A stretch of 64,000 nucleotides of DNA from Longispora fulva (GTDB taxonomy: Bacteria; Actinomycetota; Actinomycetes; Mycobacteriales; Micromonosporaceae). A program made the translations under genes and the position numbers. Positions 33,347-41,444 of this stretch are shown here, piece by piece. The notes under the pieces were generated by a model that was not told the origin of the DNA, did no database searches, and worked only from the letters and a program-made list of their open reading frames with translations. Numbering within the stretch: the first letter of the stretch is position 1; every line of letters starts with the position of its first letter. The stretch covers positions 3,906,001 through 3,970,000 of the forward strand of contig NZ_JADOUF010000001.1 of the NCBI RefSeq assembly GCF_015751905.1, in the 5' to 3' direction.

Positions 33347-34330
33347 ATGCGGATCGTGATCATCACCACGCGGGATCTGCGCAACCCTCTGGCGGGATCC
33401 GGTGAGCGCTACACCCACGAGGTCGCCCGGCGGTGGGCCGCCGCGGGTCACGAGGTGCGGATGTTCGCCCAGGAGGTGCCGGGCCTGCCGCCGGAGGAGG
33501 ACCACGACGGGGTACGCGTCGAGCGCGCCGGCACCCGGCGCACCGCCCACCGCGAGGCCCGCCGCTGGTACGCGGAGACCCGCCCCGCTCCCGACCTCGT
33601 CCTCGACGCACTCGACCCCCGCCCGTCCGGCTGCCCCGCCTGGGTGACCGACGCGCCCGTCGTCGCCCTCGCCCTGCGGATCCGCCGGCCCGGCGGGCCG
33701 GTCGGCCGGTGGCGGCTGCGCGGCTACCGGACGGTCCCCACCCTGGCGGTCTCCGCCTCGGCCGGCGCGGCACTGCTGGCGCACGGGCTGACCGACGTGA
33801 CCGTCGTCCCCGCCGGCACCGGGTCCGACCTGCTCCCCGCCGCCCGCCGCGCACCGGTCCCGACCGTCGCCTACGCCGGCCCGCACCCCCGCGAGGCGGT
33901 CCGCGCCCACCAGCTCCTGCGGGCCCGGATCCGCGACGCCCAGCTCTGGGTGTTCGACCCCGGACGGCACGCCGACCGGCTGGCCGGCCCCGGGGTCCGG
34001 GTGTTCGCGGAGTCCGACCGCGCCGAGGGGATCGCGCGGGCGCACGCCCAGGTGCTCACGGCCGCGACCGGGGACTGGCCGCTGGCCGTGGACGAGGCGG
34101 CGGCGTGCGGCACCCCCACCATCGGGTACGACCGCCCCGGCCTGCGCGACGCCATCCCCGCCGCCCGGGGCGTCCTCACCGCCCCCAGCGCTGCGGCGCT
34201 CGCCGACGGACTGCTGCACCACCTGCCGCGCTGGGCGGCGCACCCCGCGGCCGGGGGCTGGGCCGGCGGCGCGTTGGGCTGGGACGCCGTCGCCGAGGCG
34301 GTGCTGGCTGCGGCGACCACCGGGCGCTGA
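33347..34330 (+). CDS. GT-B glycosyltransferase (family 1/4-like)
   Basis: A 327-aa protein. The N-terminal RIVIITTRDLRNPLAGSGERYTHEVARRWAAAGH pattern (seen in parts as ITTRDLRNPLAGSGE and RRWAAAGHEV) is the acceptor domain of GT4 enzymes, and LAVDEAAACGTPTIGYDRPG is the donor-site loop with its conserved Glu. It is somewhat short for the family (usually 360-400 aa). It likely adds a sugar to an envelope glycan. ATG 33347 has GGGGGCAGGG just upstream. Confidence 0.85.
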   Translation: MRIVIITTRDLRNPLAGSGERYTHEVARRWAAAGHEVRMFAQEVPGLPPEEDHDGVRVERAGTRRTAHREARRWYAETRPAPDLVLDALDPRPSGCPAWVTDAPVVALALRIRRPGGPVGRWRLRGYRTVPTLAVSASAGAALLAHGLTDVTVVPAGTGSDLLPAARRAPVPTVAYAGPHPREAVRAHQLLRARIRDAQLWVFDPGRHADRLAGPGVRVFAESDRAEGIARAHAQVLTAATGDWPLAVDEAAACGTPTIGYDRPGLRDAIPAARGVLTAPSAAALADGLLHHLPRWAAHPAAGGWAGGALGWDAVAEAVLAAATTGR

Positions 34331-34410
34331 ATCGACGTACATTGACACTCTCCCGGGGCGGGACCCAGCGCTATGCTGCCGGAACCCACCGTCTACATGG
34401 GAGAGTCACC

Positions 34411-34653
34411 ATGAAGCGCATTCTCACGATCGCGGCCGTCAGCGCCGCGGCGATCCTTGGCACCGCAGCCCCCGCCCTGGCCCACGAGCCGCCCGGCGAC
34501 TACACCTACTACAGCTCGTACGCCACCCGGGCGGAATGCTGGGCCGCCGAGGAGCAGGGCCGGCTCGCGGGCGACTTCACCACCGGCCAGTGCCTCTACC
34601 CGCGGTTCGGCGGGCCCGGGAGCTGGGTCGACCTCTGGGTCTACGCCCCGTAG
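34411..34653 (+). CDS. Small secreted two-cysteine protein A
   Basis: An 80-aa preprotein with a Sec signal (MKRILTIAAVSAAAILGTAA, cleavage near APALA-HE). The mature ~55-residue part has two Cys (AECWAAEEQG and GQCLYPRF), many aromatics and an LWVYAP end. It resembles the product of 35518-35754 (shared xxC...AG...T...C...LWV order). It has an RBS (GGGAGAG). No known family; it may be a disulfide-stapled exported miniprotein. Confidence 0.7.
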   Translation: MKRILTIAAVSAAAILGTAAPALAHEPPGDYTYYSSYATRAECWAAEEQGRLAGDFTTGQCLYPRFGGPGSWVDLWVYAP

Positions 34654-34663
34654 CGGTTCCCGG

Positions 34664-34693
34664 GCGGGCCGTCGCCACCCGGCGCCGGCCCGC
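34664..34693. terminator. Hairpin between miniprotein A and the phosphopantetheinyl transferase gene
   Basis: GCGGGCCG (34664-34671) pairs with CGGCCCGC (34686-34693) in the convergent gap. Confidence 0.45.
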
Positions 34694-34708
34694 TCGCGCA
34701 CCACGCCG

Positions 34709-35401
34709 TCAGCCGGCGAGGAGCGGCCCGGCGTCGTGCACCGTGAGGGTCCCGAGCGGCCCGAGGACCGTCAGCGCCGCCGCGTAGCCCGGCCCCGGGT
34801 CCAGGTCCGTCATCGTGGCGTCCAGCGCCAGACCCCCCGGATAGGTCAGCAGCCGCGGCGGCTCCCCGGGCGCGGAGACGTGCAGCTCGTCCATCGGCGC
34901 GTTCAACCCGTCGCCGGTCGCCTTGACCACGGACTCCTTCCGCGTCCAGTACGTGTAGAAGGCCGCCTCGCGCTGCGGCTCCGGCAGCGCGCGCCACCCG
35001 GCCAGCTCGGCCGGGGTGAGCACGGCGTCGGCGACCCCGTCGCGGTCGCGGCCCTCGGCGCGCTCGACGTCAAGGCCCAGCTCCACCCCGGTGGCGAACG
35101 CCACCCCGATCCGGTCGCCGGAGTGCGACACGGAGAACCGCAGGTCACTGCCCACCAGGCGCGGCTTGCCATGCGGGCCGGCGCACCGGGTGCACTCGCG
35201 GTCGAGCTCCAGCTTCTCCGGCGCGATACCGGTCATATCGGCCAGCACGAGCCGGACGATCGCGCAGCCGACCGTGAACTGGTCGCGCGCGGAGGCGACC
35301 CGGAACCGGGCGTGCCGGTCGCGCTCGATCTCGTTGAACAGCTCCACGTGCGCCGCCGACGCCTGGTCGGCCCGTCCCCACCACACCTGCACATCCGTCA
35401 C
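34709..35401 (-). CDS. 4'-phosphopantetheinyl transferase (Sfp-type)
   Basis: A 230-aa protein with the Sfp-type signatures KPRLVG...LRFSVSHSGD, GLDVERAEGRD (Mg-binding acidic pair) and YWTRKESVVKATGDGL. It moves the phosphopantetheine arm of CoA to carrier-protein domains of PKS/NRPS or fatty-acid enzymes; no such megasynthase is in the window, so it probably serves other loci. GTG 35401 has TAGGGT six bases upstream. Confidence 0.92.
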   Translation of the reverse strand: MTDVQVWWGRADQASAAHVELFNEIERDRHARFRVASARDQFTVGCAIVRLVLADMTGIAPEKLELDRECTRCAGPHGKPRLVGSDLRFSVSHSGDRIGVAFATGVELGLDVERAEGRDRDGVADAVLTPAELAGWRALPEPQREAAFYTYWTRKESVVKATGDGLNAPMDELHVSAPGEPPRLLTYPGGLALDATMTDLDPGPGYAAALTVLGPLGTLTVHDAGPLLAG

Positions 35402-35407
35402 GCGCCC

Positions 35408-35413
35408 ACCCTA
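35408..35413 (-). promoter_or_regulatory. -10 box of phosphopantetheinyl transferase gene
   Basis: TAGGGT lies six bases before GTG 35401 in the leaderless arrangement. Confidence 0.4.
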
Positions 35414-35517
35414 CCGCCGCGGACGGGGCCGATCGTCGCGCTCCGGACCCTCGCTTCGACATCGACATCTCCCTATGATTCCGGAACGGGGTCGTCAGTC
35501 CACTGAGGAGGCATCAC

Positions 35518-35754
35518 GTGAGAAAGCTTCTACTCGTCGCGGCGGTGGGCGTCGCGGCACTCGGGATCGCCGCCACCCCGGCGGCGGCGAACTCCGCCCC
35601 GCCCGGCTTCGTCTACCTGCAGACGCTGAGCAGCCACGACCACTGCGTCCGGGCCGGGCGGCTGGGCCAGTCCCCGCCGGTCCCGGACTGGACGACGTTC
35701 GCGTGCGTCGACGTCGACGGCGGCTCCGAGCTGTGGGTGCCGCCCTCGGAGTGA
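35518..35754 (+). CDS. Small secreted two-cysteine protein B
   Basis: A 78-aa preprotein with GAGGAGG as RBS before GTG 35518. Signal peptide KLLLVAAVGVAALGIAATPAAA; mature part with two Cys (DHCVRAGRLGQ and FACVDVDGG) and an ELWVPP end. It looks like a paralogue of the protein at 34411-34653, on the other side of the phosphopantetheinyl transferase gene. Function unknown. Confidence 0.7.
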   Translation: MRKLLLVAAVGVAALGIAATPAAANSAPPGFVYLQTLSSHDHCVRAGRLGQSPPVPDWTTFACVDVDGGSELWVPPSE

Positions 35755-35763
35755 CCGATGTCG

Positions 35764-35787
35764 GAGGGCCGGGTCGCCCCGGCCCTC
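35764..35787. terminator. Perfect 10-bp hairpin terminator
   Basis: GAGGGCCGGG (35764-35773), loop TCGC and CCCGGCCCTC (35778-35787) lie between convergent miniprotein B and the MepA-like hydrolase gene. Confidence 0.75.
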
Positions 35788-35793
35788 CCGCGG

Positions 35794-36717
35794 TCAGTGG
35801 TACCGGATGTGCAGGTGGTCGTCGTGGTTCGGGTACTGGGTCGTCAGCCCCTCGGCGATCAGCGTCGGGTCGTTGAAGAACACCAGGGTCACGTGCCCCG
35901 GCGCGGCCGCCCGCACCGCCTGGAGCAGTTGGCGGGTCGCGGCCCGGTCGTAGGTGGCCGACTGCCAGGTGATCCGCCCGGCCGTGCACTGCGCCGAGTC
36001 GGTTCGGATCGGCCACACGTCGATGTCCATGCCGATGTCGTGGCTCGCGTGGCCGGGAATGTCCCCGCCGTGCTCGAGCGAGGCGTCGCCGAGCGGCACC
36101 CTGCCCTGGCCGGTGCCGGCGAAGGACCGGGCCGCCGCCTCCAGTTGGCCGATGGCCCCGCCGGTGGCCCAGTTGGCCGTGCCGTTGCCGTCCGGATCCT
36201 GGTCGCACATGTCGGCGAAGCTCGGGTACGCGTAGTGCCAGAGCAGGTTCTTCCAGGTCGTGGGCCCGACGACCCCGTCGGCGGTCAGCCCCATGTGCGA
36301 CTGAAAGGTGCGCACCGCGCTGTCGGTGCCGCCGCCGAAGGCCCCGTCGACGGCGAGGGCGAGCCGGCGCTTCTTGTTCAGCTGGGCCTGCAGCGCCTTC
36401 ACCGCCGCGCCCGACGAGCCGGAGCGCACCGTGACGACCAGGGCGCCCCAGGTGGCCGCCCCGACCACGCCGTCGGCGGCGAGACCGTGGCTGGCCTGGA
36501 AGGACTTCACCGCCGATGTGGTACCGGCCCCGAAGTCCCCGTCCGCAGCCACGCTCACGCCGTGCTGTTGCAACAGGTACTGCACCGCCAGGGTGTCCAC
36601 CCCCTTGTTGCCCCCGCTCTGCAGCGGGTACGCGGCGCTCGGGTGCGCGTCCGCCGGCGCGGCCAGCCCGGTGAGGACCAGCACGAACGCCGCGATCAGC
36701 ACGGTCAGCCGGCGCAT
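35794..36717 (-). CDS. Secreted peptidoglycan hydrolase: two PG-binding domains + MepA-like (M74) domain
   Basis: A 307-aa protein with a Sec signal ([22 protein letters not shown]). Two PG_binding_1 repeats follow ([21 protein letters not shown] and [21 protein letters not shown], each ending GVVG-TTW). The C-terminal part has [16 protein letters not shown] and [10 protein letters not shown], the zinc-ligand blocks of penicillin-insensitive murein endopeptidase. It probably cleaves peptide cross-links. It starts one base after the stop of the gene at 36719, so both form an operon. Confidence 0.82.
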   Translation of the reverse strand: MRRLTVLIAAFVLVLTGLAAPADAHPSAAYPLQSGGNKGVDTLAVQYLLQQHGVSVAADGDFGAGTTSAVKSFQASHGLAADGVVGAATWGALVVTVRSGSSGAAVKALQAQLNKKRRLALAVDGAFGGGTDSAVRTFQSHMGLTADGVVGPTTWKNLLWHYAYPSFADMCDQDPDGNGTANWATGGAIGQLEAAARSFAGTGQGRVPLGDASLEHGGDIPGHASHDIGMDIDVWPIRTDSAQCTAGRITWQSATYDRAATRQLLQAVRAAAPGHVTLVFFNDPTLIAEGLTTQYPNHDDHLHIRYH

Positions 36718-36718
36718 G

Positions 36719-37465
36719 TCACACCCCGCAGTTCGGCGCGGACCACGACCGGCTCGACCGCACGTCGACGTGCACGTGGTCGTCGTGGTCGGGGTAGCCG
36801 GGCCCGAAGATGCCGTTGAACCCGGCCGAGCGGGCCTGCTGGGCGATCCGACACAGGGTCACGCCGCTGCCGACCAGGTCCAGTGCGGTGCCGTAGGTGT
36901 GCTGGCCGCCGCCGGTCCCGCCGACCGAGGCGTCGCACGCCGTGCTCCGGAACCCGGACGTGACCGTCAGCGGGTGGTCGCCGAGCTGGTGCCGCAGCGC
37001 CTCCGCCTTCCACATGGCCCGCATCAGGTTCGCCTGCACGGTCGCCGCCGGCACGCTGCCGCCGGAGTATCCGCCGGCCCCGCAGCCGCCGTCGACCTCG
37101 GTCCAGGCGAAGTGCACCGGGGTGCAGTCGTTGTCCTGCAGCTCGTAGATCTTGGCGAACGTGGCGGGCCCGGCCACGCCGTCGGCCGCCAGCCCGTACG
37201 CGGCCTGGAAGCGTTTGACGGCCCCGGCGGTGGCCGGCCCGTACGCGCCGTCGACCCCGATCACCTCGCCGTACGCGCCCCAGCCACCGACCCGGATCTG
37301 CAGGGTGGTCACGTCCGCGCCGGACATGCCCTGCGACAGGGCGCGGTTCCAGGTGTAGCAGGTGTCGGCGTGCGCCGGCGCGGCCGTGCCGATGCTGACG
37401 GCGACGACGGCCGCGAGCCCCAGGGCGAGTGTGACGAACGACCGGAATACCTTGTGGAGAGACAT
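36719..37465 (-). CDS. Secreted PG-binding + M15-type D,D-carboxypeptidase-like protein
   Basis: A 248-aa protein from ATG 37465 (AAGGAG upstream). After a signal ([23 protein letters not shown]) there is one PG_binding_1 domain ([21 protein letters not shown]) and a C-terminal zinc peptidase domain with [11 protein letters not shown] and [11 protein letters not shown], as in M15A Zn D-Ala-D-Ala carboxypeptidases, plus three Cys pairs. It likely trims peptidoglycan stem peptides. First gene of a two-gene wall-hydrolase operon. Confidence 0.82.
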   Translation of the reverse strand: MSLHKVFRSFVTLALGLAAVVAVSIGTAAPAHADTCYTWNRALSQGMSGADVTTLQIRVGGWGAYGEVIGVDGAYGPATAGAVKRFQAAYGLAADGVAGPATFAKIYELQDNDCTPVHFAWTEVDGGCGAGGYSGGSVPAATVQANLMRAMWKAEALRHQLGDHPLTVTSGFRSTACDASVGGTGGGQHTYGTALDLVGSGVTLCRIAQQARSAGFNGIFGPGYPDHDDHVHVDVRSSRSWSAPNCGV

Positions 37466-37633
37466 GGCGCTCCTTGTCCTAGTCGGTCCCCCGATGCCGG
37501 ACATGGTGGCCGCGATGATCCACCCAAGTCAATGCCATTGATCAACTTGTCAGGCACTGTTTCCCCCGCGAGGGGGATCCGTATCCCTTCCGGAGGTGAT
37601 CTCCGGCCGGCCGACGCCCGGCAGGCTGGACGC

Positions 37634-38626
37634 ATGAGAGCAGCGAGACTGGCACTGGTGTGGGCGGCCGGCTACGGCGGATGGCAGACGTGGTGGGCGC
37701 TGGGGCACCGGCCGTCGTTCGGGCGGTTCGGGACGGACCTGACGGTGGGGTCCGCGTGGGCGGCCGTGGGGATGTGCGTCGTGGTGGCGGTGGTGGTGGC
37801 GGCGGGCCTGGGGCTCGGCTCCAGGCCCCGGCCCGGGGCGGGCGCCGGGGCGGTGGCGGTCGCCGGGGTCGGGGCGGGCGTCCGGGCCGGATCGGGCCGG
37901 GGTTGGGAGGTGGCCGGGTGGATCGTCGCCGTCGGCGTGTTCGCCAACTGCCCGATGCTGCTGCTCGACGTCGTCGGCGGACTGCTCCCCGGGCTGGGGA
38001 TCCCGTTCGATCCGGCCGGGTTCGCCAGCCGGGCCGCGTGCGCGGCCGGCGGCGTGCTCCTCGCCCGGGCCCTGGTGACGCACCGCCGGCACCGGGTCGG
38101 GAACTGCGCCGCCTGCGCCCGCACCGACGACGACACCCCCTCGACGGGTACGCCGCGCTGGGCCTGGTGGGCGGCCTACGGCGCGATCGCGTCCTGCCTG
38201 GTCCGGATCGGCGCGCAGGTGGCCGTCGGGTTCGGCGACATCCCGTTCGAGACCGGCGTCTCGATGCTGGTGTTCGAGGCGGGGTTCCTGCTCGCCGGCT
38301 CACTGCTGCCGCTGGCCACGGTGCACTCCTGGGGCAGGGTGTTCCCGCGCTGGACCCCGCCTCTCGCGGGTCGCCGGGTGCCGCGCTGGCTCGTGCTCGG
38401 CCCGGCCCTGGGCCTGGGCGGCGGCCTCGTCGTCTACTTCGGCGTCGGCCTCGCCCAGCTGGCCGTCGAGTCCTGGAACGGCACCTACGACAGCGGCATG
38501 TTCCCGCAGTGGTTCATGTGGGCGGCGATGACCGGCTACCTGCTGTGGGGCCTCGAGATGGGTGCCTCGGCGCTGGCCTACCTGCGGGCGACCCGGCCGA
38601 GGTGCGCGCGCTGCGGCCGCGCCTGA
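37634..38626 (+). CDS. Polytopic membrane protein, unknown function
   Basis: A 330-aa protein with about seven membrane helices and Gly/Ala/Val-rich segments, a cytoplasmic loop with CAACARTDDDTP, and a C-terminal CARCGRA. The two CxxC motifs could bind a metal. It lies opposite the peptidoglycan hydrolase operon. I recognise no family. Confidence 0.7.
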   Translation: MRAARLALVWAAGYGGWQTWWALGHRPSFGRFGTDLTVGSAWAAVGMCVVVAVVVAAGLGLGSRPRPGAGAGAVAVAGVGAGVRAGSGRGWEVAGWIVAVGVFANCPMLLLDVVGGLLPGLGIPFDPAGFASRAACAAGGVLLARALVTHRRHRVGNCAACARTDDDTPSTGTPRWAWWAAYGAIASCLVRIGAQVAVGFGDIPFETGVSMLVFEAGFLLAGSLLPLATVHSWGRVFPRWTPPLAGRRVPRWLVLGPALGLGGGLVVYFGVGLAQLAVESWNGTYDSGMFPQWFMWAAMTGYLLWGLEMGASALAYLRATRPRCARCGRA

Positions 38627-38657
38627 CGCCCGCACCTGGAAGCCCCCGGACAGGCGT

Positions 38658-38688
38658 GACGCCCCGCCTCCGTGCGAGGTGGGGCGTC
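38658..38688. terminator. Strong bidirectional terminator hairpin
   Basis: GACGCCCCGCCTC (38658-38670) and GAGGTGGGGCGTC (38676-38688) pair over 13 bp with one G-U and a 5-nt loop; an outer AGCCCC/GGGGCT can extend the stem. It lies in the 215-bp gap between convergent genes; the rest of the gap is AT-richer with nothing else seen. Confidence 0.75.
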
Positions 38689-38841
38689 CGGGGCTGGCGG
38701 GCCCGATGGCGGGTTGCGGCCGGTACCGCCTCCGAGCCCCGGACAACCGTAGATCCTCCCCGCGATAACTCCAAACGGTAGAGCGATCGTGTACAGATAG
38801 TGACAGAAATGCGGGGCGAAAGGGACAGGTCCACAGTGGTT

Positions 38842-40170
38842 TCAGGCCCAGCTCTCCCCCGGATAGGGCTCCCGGGTGAACCGGAACGTGCCGAGGTCCA
38901 GCTGGTCCGGCGTGCCGTCCGACGCCCGGAGCACGGTGAGTGTCTCGCCGGCGAAGTAGCCTTCCAGGCCGGTCCAGCCGCCCGCGCCGTCCGGCCGCAG
39001 CCGGGTGCCCCGGCCCGCCACGCCCACCGGGGCCAGCTCGAACGTCCCGCCGGCCGCCAGTCGCAGGGTGTGCGGGGTGGGCCCCCAGTACCAGGTGCCG
39101 GTCAGGGCGAGTAGCTCCGGCGGGACGGCCGGGTCCGGGGACCAGGTGGGCAGGGCCGGCTCGTGCTCGGCGAGGATGGCCCGCAGGTCGGAGTCCAGAC
39201 CGGTCAGCGCGCCGTTGGTCGCGTTCGCCGCCAGGACGACCCCGGTGGCCGCCGCCCGGTCCGCCCACACGGTGGCGACGAAGCCGGGCATCGAGCCGGT
39301 GTGCCCGGCCAGCTGGCGGCCCTCGCGCCGGGCGAGCTGCGGGCCGAGGCCGTGCCCGATCCGCCACTCCGGACCGTCGTCCACCCCGGCCGGCTCGCAC
39401 ATCTCGGCGAGGGTGTCCGCCGACAGGACTCCCCCGGTGTCGCCGGCGAAGAACGCCGCCCAGCGGGCCAGGTCGGGCACCGTGGACCACAGCTGACCGG
39501 CCGGGGCCAGCGCGCCGCTGTCGTGCGCCGGCTCGGGCAGCAGCACGTCCGCCCACGGGTGCACGGCCCAGCCCCGGGCGTGGCCGGGCCGGGGCAGGTA
39601 GCTGGTACCCGTCATGCCCAGGGGGTCGAGGATCTCCGCCGTCACGGCCTCGTGCCAGCCGACCCCGCCCAGCCGGCCGACGAGGTGGCCGAGGAGGGCG
39701 TACCCGAGGTTGGAGTAGTGAAAGCGGCGGCCGGGGCGGAACGCCGCCCTCTCCGGACCGAGCATGGCCAGCAGCGCGGCCACGTCGACACCGGGGGCGC
39801 GTTCCCACCAGTCGCCGTCGGGCTCGGCGCGCAGCCCGGCGGTGTGCGACAGGAGCTGGCCGATCGTGACGTGCCCCACGGCCGTGCCGGGGACGTGCCG
39901 CTCCAGGGGGTCGTTGAGGTCCAGGCGGCCCTCGTCGCGCGACCGCATGACGAGTACGGCCACGAAGGTCTTCGTGATCGACCCGATCCGGTACTGGGTC
40001 CCCTCCGTCGGCGCGGCCCCGTCCACCAGCCCGCGCGCCCCGGTCCACACGGTCGCCCCGTCGCGGACGACCGCAGCCGCCAGCGACGGCAGCCGCCCCT
40101 CGGACTGGGCGGTGGCGAGCCGGGCGAGCAGGGCCCGGGCGGTCCCCGGCAGAACGGTCTCAGGCGTCAT
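38842..40170 (-). CDS. Serine hydrolase, beta-lactamase/CubicO (S12) family
   Basis: A 442-aa protein. The catalytic SxxK is SITK in RIGSITKTFVAV, the second motif is YSNLGYALLG (Tyr of YxN), and GHTGSMPGF fits the HTG third motif; a C-terminal lipocalin-like region of ~110 residues follows. The family includes D-aminopeptidases, esterases and penicillin-binding-like hydrolases. No signal peptide was seen, so it may be cytoplasmic. ATG 40170 was preferred to an upstream start at 40203 that lacks family likeness. Confidence 0.85.
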   Translation of the reverse strand: MTPETVLPGTARALLARLATAQSEGRLPSLAAAVVRDGATVWTGARGLVDGAAPTEGTQYRIGSITKTFVAVLVMRSRDEGRLDLNDPLERHVPGTAVGHVTIGQLLSHTAGLRAEPDGDWWERAPGVDVAALLAMLGPERAAFRPGRRFHYSNLGYALLGHLVGRLGGVGWHEAVTAEILDPLGMTGTSYLPRPGHARGWAVHPWADVLLPEPAHDSGALAPAGQLWSTVPDLARWAAFFAGDTGGVLSADTLAEMCEPAGVDDGPEWRIGHGLGPQLARREGRQLAGHTGSMPGFVATVWADRAAATGVVLAANATNGALTGLDSDLRAILAEHEPALPTWSPDPAVPPELLALTGTWYWGPTPHTLRLAAGGTFELAPVGVAGRGTRLRPDGAGGWTGLEGYFAGETLTVLRASDGTPDQLDLGTFRFTREPYPGESWA

Positions 40171-40271
40171 CCCCGGAACGTACCCGGCCGAGGGGGACGC
40201 CACGACGACGTTTCGCGCCCGGCGGACTGGGGTTCCGGGTCCACCGGGCGTCGCCCGGCAGGATGGTTCGG

Positions 40272-40859
40272 TCAGGCCGCGACGAGGGCCTCGAGTGCCT
40301 CCCGCTCGCGGTGCGGGCCGGCGATCTGGCCGGTGGCGTCGAGCACCCGGACGTTGTGGATGCCGAGGAAGCCCAGGTAGTGCCGCACGAACCCGGTGAG
40401 GAAGTCCACCGGGGAGTCCAGCGGCACGCCGTTGCTGCTCACCGCGACGAACGCCTCGCGGATGTTGTCGACGAGGCCCTTCGGCCCGGCCTCGGAGTAG
40501 CTGAAGGTCACGCCGGCCTGGGCGATCTGGTCGAAGTACGCCTTGAGCGACGCCGGGACCGAGAAGTTGTACATCGGCGCGCCGATCACCAGGTAGTCGG
40601 CGGACTTCAGCTCACTGATCAGGTGCTGCGAGCTGGAGAGCAGCTGGCGCTGGGCCGGGGTCCGCTCGCCGGTCGGGGTGTAGACCGCCTCGATGTGGCC
40701 CTCGCTGACGAACGGCACGCCCTGGGCGACGTCCCGGTCGATCACCTCCGCGTCGGGGTGCCGCAGGAGCAGGTCGGCGACGACGGCCTCGGTGAGCCGG
40801 CGGGTGCTCGCGTCGGCGTACCGGGCGCTGGAGTTGATCTTGAGAATGCGAACGGACAC
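40272..40859 (-). CDS. azoR: FMN-dependent NADH:quinone/azo reductase
   Basis: A 195-aa flavodoxin-fold protein with N-terminal ILKINSSARYADASTRRL (phosphate loop), APMYNFSVPASLKAYFD (FMN isoalloxazine loop) and a YLGFLGIHNV block. AzoR-type enzymes reduce quinones and azo dyes using NADH and detoxify electrophiles. It is divergent from an HxlR regulator, a common pairing in which the regulator senses electrophilic stress. Confidence 0.9.
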   Translation of the reverse strand: MSVRILKINSSARYADASTRRLTEAVVADLLLRHPDAEVIDRDVAQGVPFVSEGHIEAVYTPTGERTPAQRQLLSSSQHLISELKSADYLVIGAPMYNFSVPASLKAYFDQIAQAGVTFSYSEAGPKGLVDNIREAFVAVSSNGVPLDSPVDFLTGFVRHYLGFLGIHNVRVLDATGQIAGPHREREALEALVAA

Positions 40860-40888
40860 TGGAGCCTCCGGGCTCAGGGGTTAAGCTA

Positions 40889-40920
40889 CTTACGAAAGAT
40901 AAGCACTTATCAAAGGTAAG
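40889..40920. promoter_or_regulatory. Tandem operator between azoR and the HxlR gene
   Basis: Two 15-bp dyad-symmetric sites, CTTACGAAAGATAAG (40889-40903) and CTTATCAAAGGTAAG (40906-40920), lie 17 bp apart start to start. The second overlaps the -35 of the HxlR gene. They are probably bound by HxlR dimers to repress azoR and itself. Confidence 0.6.
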
Positions 40921-40939
40921 TGCAAGGGGGAGATAGAAT
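40911..40939 (+). promoter_or_regulatory. Promoter of HxlR gene (leaderless type)
   Basis: A strong -10 TAGAAT (40934-40939) lies seven bases before GTG 40947. The -35 area (40911-40916) lies within the second operator half, so binding would block RNA polymerase. Confidence 0.5.
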
Positions 40940-40946
40940 TCTGCAC

Positions 40947-41300
40947 GTGACTCACGCGACAGGACCGGGCTCCTACACGGGCTACTGCCCGCAGGTCCAG
41001 TTCGCGGCCGAGCTGATCGGCCGCCGATGGACCGCGGCGATCATCGGCGTGCTCACCGACCTCGGCCACGCGCGGTTCAAGGACATCCGCTGCCGGGTGC
41101 CCGGCCTGTCCGACCGGCTGCTCGCCGACCGGCTCGAGGAGCTCGAAGGCATCGGCGTCGTCGCGCAGTGCCCCGACGCGATCGGCTACTCGATCACGGA
41201 GAAGGGCCGCGAGCTCGGCCCGATCCTGTGCCAGCTCGCCGCCTGGTCGGACCGATGGAGCACGGAGCTGGGCGACCGCCCCGGCCGTCGAGCCAGCTAG
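40947..41300 (+). CDS. HxlR-family transcriptional regulator
   Basis: A 117-aa winged-helix protein with YCPQVQFAAELIGRRWTAAI, FKDIRCRVPGLSDRLLADRLEEL and YSITEKGRELGP, all typical of HxlR/MarR-like redox sensors. A Cys at the N-terminal YCPQ and another at QCPDA and LCQLA could be the sensing thiols. GTG 40947 was chosen from the -10 box; an in-frame GTG at 40920 would overlap the operator. Confidence 0.88.
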   Translation: MTHATGPGSYTGYCPQVQFAAELIGRRWTAAIIGVLTDLGHARFKDIRCRVPGLSDRLLADRLEELEGIGVVAQCPDAIGYSITEKGRELGPILCQLAAWSDRWSTELGDRPGRRAS

Positions 41301-41414
41301 AGCTGTGCCAGCTAGCTCTGTGCCAGCTCATGCCGTGCCAGCCGGAGCGGTGCCAACTCATGCCGCGCCGCCTGGAGCCGTGCCTGCCCGTGCCGCGCCC
41401 GCCGGAGCCGGGGC
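41295..41414 (+). repeat. 15-bp tandem repeat, eight degenerate units
   Basis: Eight 15-bp units (41295, 41310, 41325, 41340, 41355, 41370, 41385, 41400), most ending in GTGCC or CGCC with a variable middle; consensus about AGCTGGAGCCGTGCC. The HxlR stop codon lies within the first unit and the array fills the gap to the P-loop gene. Later units become GC-richer and decayed. It could be a variable-number repeat; function unknown. Confidence 0.7.
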
Positions 41415-41444
41415 GGATCAGCCAGAGCCGAACCACCTGACGCC

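Noticed and set aside
40920-40946. Upstream GTG start for the HxlR gene
   Set aside because: It would overlap the second operator site and the -10 box lies downstream of it.
41295-41414. CRISPR-like array
   Set aside because: Units are 15 bp, contiguous and degenerate, with no spacers and no cas genes.
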